Assembly: GCA_027484495.1 (NCBI GenBank)
Contig: JAIXSW010000223.1
Location: 1 to 5,891, forward strand
Direction: 5' to 3'
DNA: 5,891 nucleotides
Source: Gammaproteobacteria bacterium
Lineage (GTDB): Bacteria > Pseudomonadota > Gammaproteobacteria > Enterobacterales > Alteromonadaceae
Made by a program: the position numbers and the translations under genes. Of the stretch, positions 1 to 5,251 are shown piece by piece; positions within the stretch are counted from its first letter, which is position 1, and every line of letters starts with the position of its first letter. The notes below the pieces were generated by a model. It saw nothing but the letters and a program-made list of their open reading frames with translations. It made no database searches and was not told the origin of the DNA.

Positions 1-317
1 AAACGGATATGACGGTCAGTTTCAGTGCCGAAGCCGCCGCATTTTGTCAAAGTCAGCGGCAATATCCGGCGCTGCAACAGTTTATCGAGAAAGTGTTGAA
101 ACAAGACCCGCGTCCACCATATAAAAAACAGCGTGACGAACTGCAAAGTTATGGTATGACTCTGTATCACTACAACATCAAATGGACAGTCGATGGCAAC
201 CACAATCACGTTACCGCTATTTTCGCGCTTGCTGCTGAGCCCACTACTGCTGAGCCCACTGCTGCTGACACCGGCGCTGGCACAGACGTTGCCGCCACTA
301 CCGGAAGCGGTCAGTAA
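1..317 (+). CDS. trmO: TrmO, tRNA (N6-threonylcarbamoyladenosine-37-N6)-methyltransferase, C-terminal part (5' end outside window)
   Basis: TrmO (YaeB/TsaA) uses S-adenosylmethionine to methylate t6A37 in tRNAs such as tRNA-Thr, giving m6t6A next to the anticodon. Only the last ~104 codons are present. The frame is open to base 3 (codons T-D before the Met at 9), so that Met is internal. Recognisable family segments are the VSFSAEAAAF stretch, the DPRPPY motif preceded by the FIEKVLKQ helix, and YGMTLYHYNIKW, which parallels LHDFNVRWRV in the E. coli protein as I recall it. The SAM-binding N-terminal beta-barrel lies upstream. The family core seems to end near AAEP (about base 242). A further ~24 residues rich in Ala, Thr, Pro and Gly follow, absent from E. 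coli TrmO, and this tail is overprinted by the Kelch signal peptide. The neighbouring proS matches the E. coli trmO-proS order. Confidence 0.88.
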   Translation, partial: TDMTVSFSAEAAAFCQSQRQYPALQQFIEKVLKQDPRPPYKKQRDELQSYGMTLYHYNIKWTVDGNHNHVTAIFALAAEPTTAEPTAADTGAGTDVAATTGSGQ

Positions 318-1290
318 CAATCCGGTACTGGCCACCACGATCCGCAATAAGACCTACATCGCCAGTTTTAGTGGTCTTGGCAATGGCAAAACTGCCGCGG
401 ATGCGCATAACAAAGGCTGGCTGCTACAAGCAGGCGATAGCAGCTGGCAAAAACTACCCAATGTGCCATCGAGCCTTGGGCACAGTAACCGGCTGGCGAT
501 GACGGCAACGGTACTCGAGCAGAATTTTTATCTGTTTGGCGGTTATTCGGTCGCAAAAGACGGCACTGAAGTCACACAATCTGACAGCTATCGGTTTAGC
601 GCGATCAGTAAGAATTACACCAAACTACCGGATATGCCGGTCGCGGTTGATGACAGCGTCGCGCTGACCTATCAAAACCGGTACATTTATCTGGTCAGCG
701 GCTGGCATAATGACGGCAATGTCAATCTGGTGCAGCTGTTTGATAACTTTACGCAGAAATGGAGTCAGGCGACACCATTTCCGGGCACGCCGGTGTTTGG
801 TCATGCCGGCACTGTCGATGGCAACCGCCTGCTGATCTGTGACGGGGTGGCGACGAAGTTAGATCCGGACGGCAAACGCAGTTATGTCGCAACCGCAGCC
901 TGTTATCAGGGCGAGATTGACAGCAGCAATGCGCGGAAAATCAGCTGGAAAGCAGTGCCACATCCAACCGGCGTTGCCAGGTACCGTCAGGCTGCATTAC
1001 CAGTCACCGTAGCCGGCGAGCGCTATCTGGCCTTTATTGGCGGCACCACCAACCCATATAATTTTAATGGCGTCGGCTATAACGGCACCCCGTCTGATCC
1101 GGATGCGGCAGTCTGGTTGTATCAGCCAAAAACGCAGCAGTGGCGCCAGGGAAAAGTCAGCACGCCGGTCATGGACCTGCGGAATCTGCTGGAACTGGAC
1201 GGCGAGATCTATAGCCTCGGTGGCATGACTAAAGGGCAACAAGTCCAATCAGACTTCATAAAACAACAAATCACCCTTCTGCCAGACTAA
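193..1290 (+). CDS. Secreted/periplasmic Kelch-repeat beta-propeller protein (NanM-like fold)
   Basis: This is a 365-residue protein with an N-terminal signal peptide: Arg12, a Leu/Pro-rich core at about residues 13-27, and a probable cleavage site after ALA (residue 30). The mature part shows about six Kelch blades, each an aliphatic/aromatic strand plus a Gly pair, a Tyr/Phe strand and a Trp or Leu strand: residues 54-93, 112-149 (FYLFGGY to KLPDMP), 165-197 (IYLVSGW to WSQATPFP), 213-259, 278-320 (FIGG to QQWRQG) and 339-345 (IYSLGGM). The N-terminal strand probably closes the ring. Size and blade number resemble E. coli NanM (N-acetylneuraminate epimerase), but no other sialic acid gene is present, so the substrate is unknown. 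Its only two cysteines (C216, C237) lie in one blade and could form a disulfide. ATG 193 is the first start after the in-frame stop at 157. A TTG at 229 is a weaker alternative lacking the Arg. The Shine-Dalgarno is poor (GGA at 184-186), so translation may depend on coupling to trmO. Confidence 0.82.
   Translation: MATTITLPLFSRLLLSPLLLSPLLLTPALAQTLPPLPEAVSNNPVLATTIRNKTYIASFSGLGNGKTAADAHNKGWLLQAGDSSWQKLPNVPSSLGHSNRLAMTATVLEQNFYLFGGYSVAKDGTEVTQSDSYRFSAISKNYTKLPDMPVAVDDSVALTYQNRYIYLVSGWHNDGNVNLVQLFDNFTQKWSQATPFPGTPVFGHAGTVDGNRLLICDGVATKLDPDGKRSYVATAACYQGEIDSSNARKISWKAVPHPTGVARYRQAALPVTVAGERYLAFIGGTTNPYNFNGVGYNGTPSDPDAAVWLYQPKTQQWRQGKVSTPVMDLRNLLELDGEIYSLGGMTKGQQVQSDFIKQQITLLPD
235..279 (+). repeat. 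15-base tandem repeat in the trmO/Kelch overlap (two near-identical copies plus a degenerate third)
   Basis: Copies lie at 235-249 and 250-264 and differ at one base; 265-279 matches the second copy at 10 of 15 bases. Because 15 is a multiple of three, each copy adds five residues in both overlapping frames: AEPTT/AEPTA in the TrmO tail and LLLSP in the Kelch signal peptide. The repeat therefore lengthens the hydrophobic core of the signal peptide and the TrmO tail together. Confidence 0.85.
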
Positions 1291-1299
1291 ACCCCTTGT

Positions 1300-1305
1300 T
1301 AGAAT
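1300..1305 (+). promoter_or_regulatory. Candidate -10 box (TAGAAT) for proS
   Basis: TAGAAT differs from the sigma-70 consensus at one base and lies 37 bases before the proS ATG, which would give a leader of roughly 30 bases. No good -35 hexamer sits 16-18 bases upstream (TTCTGC at 1277-1282 is poor). proS may instead be read through from trmO and the Kelch gene, as no terminator is visible between them. Weak evidence. Confidence 0.25.
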
Positions 1306-1342
1306 AGGGCCAAATTATTTGTATTTCAGAGTGAACACAGCA

Positions 1343-3067
1343 ATGCGCACCAGTCAGTACCTGTTATCCACCTTAAAAGAAACACCGGCCGACGCCGAAA
1401 TTATCAGCCACCAGCTGATGCTGCGCGCCGGCATGATCCGTCGTGAAGCGTCCGGCATGTATACCTGGCTGCCAAACGGTATCCGCGTGCTGCGTAAAGT
1501 CGAGGCCATTGTCCGCGATGAAATGAATAAAGCCGGTGCTATCGAAGTGCTGATGCCGATGGTGCAACCGGCTGAACTGTGGCAGGAATCCGGTCGCTGG
1601 GAAAAAATGGATGCAGAACTGCTGCGTTTTAAAGACCGTCACCAGCGTGATTTCGTGCTCGGCCCAACGCATGAAGAAGTGATCACGGATCTGGTACGTA
1701 AAGAAGTCAGCAGTTACAAACAGCTGCCGCTGAATTTATACCAAATTCAGACCAAATTCCGCGACGAACGCCGGCCACGTTTTGGCGTGATGCGCGCGCG
1801 TGAATTCCTGATGAAGGACGCCTACTCCTTCCACCTGAGCCAGGAATGTCTGGAAAAAACCTATCAGGCGATGTATCAGGCCTACAGCAACATTTTTACC
1901 CGTTTAGGCCTTGAGTTCCGCCCTGTGCTGGCGGATACCGGTGCCATCGGCGGCGCCGTGTCACACGAATTCCACGTGCTGGCCTCTTCCGGTGAAGATG
2001 CCATCGTGTTCTCAGATGGCAGCGATTACGCGGCCAATATCGAAAAAGCTGAAGCGCTGGCACCAACGACGCCACGCCCGGCGGCAACAGCACCAGTCAC
2101 TGAAATCGCCACACCAAACGCCGGCACTATCGCCGAAGTTGCGGCCTTATTGGCCGTCGATGCCGGCCAGATCATCAAGACATTACTGGTATACGGCGAG
2201 CGCACTGACGACAAAGGCCCGCAACCGCTGGTGGCGCTGTTGTTACGCGGTGACCATGACTTAAACGAAATCAAAGCAGAGAAACTGCCTGGCGTACAAA
2301 GCCCGCTGACGTTTGCTTCTGACGCCGACATCAAAGCGGTCACCGGCGCATCAGCCGGCTCACTCGGTCCTGTTGGCTTGTCGATCCGCATCGTCGCTGA
2401 TCGCAGTGCAGCCGTTGTTGCCAACTTTGTCTGTGGCGCCAATAAAGACGGCTACCACCTGAGCGGTGTGAACTTTGACCGCGATATCGCTCAATACGAA
2501 GTCGCAGATCTGCGAAACGTCGTAGAAGGCGACCCAAGCCCATGTGGCAATGGCTCTCTTGTGATCAAACGCGGCATTGAAGTCGGTCATATCTTTCAGC
2601 TTGGCGACCGTTATGCCGCAGCGATGAAGGCCGGCGTGCTGAATGAAGAAGGTAAGCATCAGATCATGACGATGGGTTGTTATGGTGTCGGTGTGTCACG
2701 CATTGTGGCTGCTGCCATTGAGCAAAACCATGACCAGCACGGCATTATCTGGCCAGCCGCGATTGCGCCGTTCCAGGTCGCGTTGGTGCCGATGAACATG
2801 CACAAATCTGTGCGGATTCAGGACACTGCTGAAGCGCTCTATAAAGCACTGACCGCAGCTGGCGTTGAAGTGCTGTTTGATGACCGCAAAGAACGCCCAG
2901 GTGTGATGTTTGCCGATATGGAACTGTTAGGCGTGCCACATCATATTGTGATTGGTGAGCGCAATCTGGATGAGCGGCAGGTCGAATACAAAAATCGTCG
3001 CAGTGGTGAAAAATCACTGCTGGCGATTGACGATGTTGTCGCAGAGATCCTGGCCAAGCTGGTCTGA
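1343..3067 (+). CDS. proS: Prolyl-tRNA synthetase (ProRS, bacterial type with editing domain)
   Basis: This class II aminoacyl-tRNA synthetase activates proline with ATP and charges tRNA-Pro in the cytoplasm. It has 574 residues against 572 in E. coli, from MRTSQYLLSTLKETPADAE to the end. Domains in order: catalytic core with motif 1 (about residues 28-75), motif 2 (FRDERRPRFGVMRAREF, 139-155) and motif 3 (GCYGVGVSR, 445-453); the YbaK-like INS editing domain inserted between motifs 2 and 3 (about 225-405); and the C-terminal anticodon-binding domain (about 475-570, with DDRKERPGVMFADMEL). The editing-domain Lys279 of E. coli, which discriminates against mischarged Ala-tRNA-Pro, is at the same position here (IIKTLLV), and the RGDHDLNEIKAEKL segment is present. 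ATG 1343 was chosen because it gives the exact family N-terminus; an in-frame TTG at 1319 would add eight unconserved residues. The Shine-Dalgarno is weak (AGAG at 1328-1331, 11 bases before the ATG). Confidence 0.98.
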   Translation: MRTSQYLLSTLKETPADAEIISHQLMLRAGMIRREASGMYTWLPNGIRVLRKVEAIVRDEMNKAGAIEVLMPMVQPAELWQESGRWEKMDAELLRFKDRHQRDFVLGPTHEEVITDLVRKEVSSYKQLPLNLYQIQTKFRDERRPRFGVMRAREFLMKDAYSFHLSQECLEKTYQAMYQAYSNIFTRLGLEFRPVLADTGAIGGAVSHEFHVLASSGEDAIVFSDGSDYAANIEKAEALAPTTPRPAATAPVTEIATPNAGTIAEVAALLAVDAGQIIKTLLVYGERTDDKGPQPLVALLLRGDHDLNEIKAEKLPGVQSPLTFASDADIKAVTGASAGSLGPVGLSIRIVADRSAAVVANFVCGANKDGYHLSGVNFDRDIAQYEVADLRNVVEGDPSPCGNGSLVIKRGIEVGHIFQLGDRYAAAMKAGVLNEEGKHQIMTMGCYGVGVSRIVAAAIEQNHDQHGIIWPAAIAPFQVALVPMNMHKSVRIQDTAEALYKALTAAGVEVLFDDRKERPGVMFADMELLGVPHHIVIGERNLDERQVEYKNRRSGEKSLLAIDDVVAEILAKLV

Positions 3068-3084
3068 TCGCGGGCGCATCTATC

Positions 3085-3116
3085 CTGAGGCCGGCATTGC
3101 CGGCCTCAGTTGTTTC
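3085..3116 (+). terminator. Rho-independent terminator after proS
   Basis: A perfect 11-bp GC-rich stem (CTGAGGCCGGC at 3085-3095 with its complement at 3099-3109) encloses a three-base ATT loop and is followed by TTGTTT. It lies 17 bases after the proS stop, so it should end the trmO-Kelch-proS transcript before the next gene. Confidence 0.9.
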
Positions 3117-3165
3117 AAGTCAATCTGATCCTGTCATCAGGCCGTATAACCGCTAAATTGATGTC

Positions 3166-3172
3166 AAAAAGG
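3166..3172 (+). promoter_or_regulatory. Shine-Dalgarno (AAAAAGG) that fixes the start at 3179
   Basis: AAAAAGG ends six bases before ATG 3179, the usual spacing. The in-frame ATG at 3161 and TTG at 3110 have no such site, and the TTG would start inside the proS terminator. Confidence 0.65.
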
Positions 3173-3178
3173 TATGTT

Positions 3179-3475
3179 ATGTTCTGGAACAGTCGCGCTT
3201 TACCTGAACTGCAGCAACTGAATTTTCGCGACCGGATGGCAGTGTTACGCCGCGCCGCAGACCAGTTGCCTACTCCACAGAAGCTGATCCTCAATATCTG
3301 GAAGCTCTGTGTGTTGATCCCGCCGTTTATGCTGATTGCCCGGGCGGAAACAGTGCTTCATGCGGCGGGTCTGGCGCTCGGTCTGATACTGATTTATCCG
3401 CTACTGACCCGGCCTGTGACTTTTGCCTTAGTCCGGCCCCTGTTGACGCAGGCGCGGCGCCAGCTGCAGTTATAG
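3179..3475 (+). CDS. Small uncharacterised membrane protein (resembles DUF6170-type proteins)
   Basis: This is a 98-residue protein of unknown function. Residues 1-35 are amphipathic and charged (NFRDRMAVLRRAADQL). Two hydrophobic segments follow at about 37-55 (LILNIWKLCVLIPPFMLIA) and 60-76 (LHAAGLALGLILIYPLL), then a short basic tail (QARRQLQL). This suggests an inner-membrane protein with two helices joined by a short charged turn (RAET). From memory it resembles the small gammaproteobacterial family called DUF6170; I could not check this. The start at 3179 is supported by AAAAAGG six bases upstream. It lies between the proS terminator and a bidirectional terminator, so it is probably a single-gene transcription unit. 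A TATAAC at 3145-3150 could be its -10 box, but no matching -35 is evident. Confidence 0.75.
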   Translation: MFWNSRALPELQQLNFRDRMAVLRRAADQLPTPQKLILNIWKLCVLIPPFMLIARAETVLHAAGLALGLILIYPLLTRPVTFALVRPLLTQARRQLQL

Positions 3476-3495
3476 TTGCTGCGCACGTCAGACAT

Positions 3496-3524
3496 AAAAA
3501 AAGCGCCCGTAGGCGCTTTTTTTT
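3496..3524. terminator. Bidirectional Rho-independent terminator between convergent genes
   Basis: Seven A bases, a GCGCC/GGCGC stem (3503-3507 and 3512-3516) with a CGTA loop, then eight T bases. The A-tract pairs with the T-tract and reads as a T-run from the other strand. It can therefore stop both the small membrane gene (+, stop at 3475) and the peptide transporter (-, stop at 3538). Confidence 0.93.
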
Positions 3525-3537
3525 CAATGCGAAAGCG

Positions 3538-5046
3538 TTATTTCACGCCATGCATCAGTTTGTTAATCAGCGGTGAAATCAACAGCAACAAAATACCAGC
3601 GCCCAACAGCAAGTAGAAGCTGAAGCTAAAACCGGCCAACGCAGATTCAACCGTCATGCCGGTTTCACCAGAGATCTCGCCAGCCAGCAGGCCCGACAGG
3701 TTGTTACCGGTTGCAATGGATAAAAACCAGGCGCCCATCGCTAAACCGACATAACGCACCGGCGCCAGCTTGGTCACCATCGACAAACCAATCGGTGATA
3801 AACATAGTTCACCAATTGACTGCAACACGTAACACAGTACCAGCGGCCACATTGGGATCAGGCCATTGCCGTCGACTAACTGGGTCAAAGCGTACATCAG
3901 CACTAAAAAGCCTAACGCATTGCCTAATAAACCCAAACCAAACTTAAACGGAATGGTCGGTTCCATTTTGCGTTTGCTAGTGAAATACCAGATCGCACTG
4001 ATAATGGGTGCGAAAATGATAATGGCCATCGAGTTGACGGACTGGAACCAGCCCGTTGGGAAGATAAAACTGGCATCGCCGAATACATCGCGATTCACCA
4101 GGTTCTGTGCCAGGAAATTAAACGAACTGCCGGCTTGTTCGAAGAACATCCAGAAGGTGACGTTAAAACCGAACAGTAACAACAAGGCACAAACCCGATG
4201 CATTTGCACAGTACCGGTTTGTTTACCTTCGGCCAGCAACATCAGCGCAACAATGACAAACAACACACCTAACACCCATGCCAATGTTTGCGCGCCCATA
4301 CCAGCCATTAGGAAATAAACTACCGGCACCGCAGCAATAACGCCTAAAACTACATAAGCCAGTTTCTTCGCGTCAGGCTTATCTTCCGGCTTATCTTCCG
4401 GCACTACACCAATACCTTTTAACTGGGCACGGCCAATATAGAACCAGATCGTACTTAACAGCATGCCAACGCCAGCAGCGCCAAATACTGCTTTGTAGTT
4501 TTGGTGCTGTGGCGTGCCAAAAATTTCACTGGCGAGCCAACCGGTGATCAACGGCGACAACATACCACCTAAGTTAATACCCATATAAAAAATGGTAAAA
4601 CCACGGTCACGGCGATCGTCACCCTGCTCGTATAACTTACCAACTAATGTCGAAATATTCGGCTTAAACAAACCGTTACCAACCACAATCACGGCCAGGC
4701 CCAACAGGAACAATTCCAAGCTTGGGATCATGATCATAAAGAGGCCAATCGACATCACAACAGCGCCGAGCAAAATCGAGCGCTGATAACCAATCACCCG
4801 ATCGGCAACATAACCACCAAAGATCGCAGTGGCGTACACCAGTGCCAGATAAGCACCGTAATAACGGCTGGCATCGGCTTCACCGGCGGCATTGCCTTCA
4901 TAAAACTGCGCCACGATGTAGAGCGTTAACGCCCAGCGAATGCCGTAAAACGCAAAGCGTTCCCAGAACTCTGCCATGAATAACATCCACAGCGGTTTGG
5001 GGTGGCCCCACAAGGTATCGAATTGTCTGGCTGCTACGTTATTCAT
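3538..5046 (-). CDS. POT/PTR2-family proton-dependent oligopeptide transporter
   Basis: This inner-membrane symporter of the major facilitator superfamily takes up di- and tripeptides with protons. It has 502 residues with a strongly hydrophobic, multi-helix profile. Family hallmarks are visible: the ExxER motif in helix 1 (E26, E29, R30 in AEFWERFAFYG), GNGLFKPN with helix-4 Lys128, the PTR2 signature FYMGINLGG at about 153-161, and helix-10 Glu413 in SIGELCLSP. These correspond to the proton/peptide-coupling residues of PepT-type transporters. A charged loop at about 205-229 between the N- and C-terminal bundles carries a duplicated EDKP. ATG 5046 was chosen because GGAG (5053-5056) lies six bases upstream and the family similarity starts just after it; an in-frame GTG at 5073 would add nine residues without a comparable site. 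A short ORF overlaps the start codon. It cannot be assigned to a named dtp gene from sequence alone, and a non-peptide substrate is possible. Confidence 0.93.
   Translation of the reverse strand: MNNVAARQFDTLWGHPKPLWMLFMAEFWERFAFYGIRWALTLYIVAQFYEGNAAGEADASRYYGAYLALVYATAIFGGYVADRVIGYQRSILLGAVVMSIGLFMIMIPSLELFLLGLAVIVVGNGLFKPNISTLVGKLYEQGDDRRDRGFTIFYMGINLGGMLSPLITGWLASEIFGTPQHQNYKAVFGAAGVGMLLSTIWFYIGRAQLKGIGVVPEDKPEDKPDAKKLAYVVLGVIAAVPVVYFLMAGMGAQTLAWVLGVLFVIVALMLLAEGKQTGTVQMHRVCALLLLFGFNVTFWMFFEQAGSSFNFLAQNLVNRDVFGDASFIFPTGWFQSVNSMAIIIFAPIISAIWYFTSKRKMEPTIPFKFGLGLLGNALGFLVLMYALTQLVDGNGLIPMWPLVLCYVLQSIGELCLSPIGLSMVTKLAPVRYVGLAMGAWFLSIATGNNLSGLLAGEISGETGMTVESALAGFSFSFYLLLGAGILLLLISPLINKLMHGVK
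4379..4402 (-). repeat. Perfect 12-base tandem duplication in the transporter gene (EDKP x2)
   Basis: TTATCTTCCGGC on the + strand occurs twice back to back (4379-4390, 4391-4402), encoding EDKP-EDKP in the cytoplasmic linker between the two six-helix bundles of the transporter. It is in frame and in a loop that is variable in this family, so probably neutral. Confidence 0.85.
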
Positions 5047-5114
5047 TGGCAGCTCCGGCGGATTTGACAGCACAGCAGCGCCGGCTGTGGCTGAGTCACA
5101 GGGGATTGGGTCAT
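5043..5114 (-). CDS. Candidate 23-codon leader ORF overlapping the transporter start (ATGA)
   Basis: The short ORF reads MTQSPVTQPQPALLCCQIRRSCQ in two pieces: a Gln/Pro-rich first half (residues 1-12) and a Cys/Arg-rich second half. AGGA lies about seven bases before its ATG at 5114. Its TGA stop (5045-5043) overlaps the transporter ATG (5046-5044) in the classic ATGA arrangement, which would favour translational coupling. It is out of frame with the transporter. Removing two bases (or adding one) near 5074 would fuse it into an N-terminal extension of the transporter, so a frameshift or sequence error is an alternative. No known leader peptide is recognised. Confidence 0.3.
   Translation of the reverse strand: MTQSPVTQPQPALLCCQIRRSCQ
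5053..5056 (-). promoter_or_regulatory. Shine-Dalgarno (GGAG) for the peptide transporter
   Basis: GGAG on the minus strand with six bases before ATG 5046. It decides for this start over the upstream in-frame GTG at 5073, and it lies inside the candidate leader ORF. Confidence 0.7.
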
Positions 5115-5135
5115 GGTGGTATCCTGTTTCTAATA

Positions 5136-5141
5136 GTTATA
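5136..5141 (-). promoter_or_regulatory. Candidate -10 box (TATAAC) for the peptide transporter
   Basis: TATAAC on the minus strand would place transcription start near 5129, just ahead of the leader ORF's AGGA. The expected -35 position has no good hexamer, but the DNA around 5158-5172 is A-tract rich on the minus strand and could act as an UP-like element. Assigned by eye only. Confidence 0.3.
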
Positions 5142-5175
5142 AAACGCGGGTGTTTCTGGTTTTTTGATTTTTGCC

Positions 5176-5251
5176 AGCCGTTTATACCGCAGCTGTGCAG
5201 AAATGAAAAGCCGGGCTGCACTGGTCAGCCCGGCCAAAGCGATAAACGGCT
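5176..5251. repeat. 10-base inverted repeat flanking the mlaA terminator
   Basis: AGCCGTTTAT (5176-5185) and its exact complement ATAAACGGCT (5242-5251) are 56 bases apart with the mlaA terminator hairpin between them. The right arm covers two bases of the mlaA stop codon. In RNA the arms could pair into an outer stem around the terminator. Confidence 0.6.
5201..5234 (-). terminator. Rho-independent terminator after mlaA
   Basis: Read on the minus strand, a perfect 9-bp stem GCCGGGCTG/CAGCCCGGC (5234-5226 and 5218-5210) with a seven-base loop is followed by TTTTCATTT. It lies about 16 bases past the mlaA stop and separates mlaA from the transporter gene on the same strand. Confidence 0.88.

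Noticed and set aside
193..1290. Naming the Kelch gene nanM
   Set aside because: The fold and length fit, but Kelch propellers are diverse and there is no sialic acid context in the window.
1293..1309. Possible hairpin between the Kelch gene and proS (CCCT/AGGG)
   Set aside because: Only four base pairs with a nine-base loop and no T-run; not a credible terminator.
1319..1342. Earlier in-frame TTG start for proS
   Set aside because: It adds eight residues not found in the family; ATG 1343 gives the conserved MRTSQYLLSTLKETPADAE N-terminus.
2026..2442. 138-codon - strand ORF opposite proS
   Set aside because: It is an antisense shadow of the proS editing domain, Ala/Ser-rich by frame composition, with no ribosome binding site noted.
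3110..3178. Upstream starts (TTG 3110, ATG 3161) for the small membrane protein
   Set aside because: TTG 3110 lies in the T-tract of the proS terminator and neither has a Shine-Dalgarno; ATG 3179 has AAAAAGG at six bases.
3866..4318. 150-codon + strand ORF opposite the transporter
   Set aside because: It is an antisense shadow of a well-supported gene, with low-complexity Asn/Lys/Pro composition and no recognisable domain.
5047..5073. GTG start at 5073 for the transporter
   Set aside because: It lacks a good ribosome binding site, while ATG 5046 has GGAG at six bases and sits where family similarity begins.
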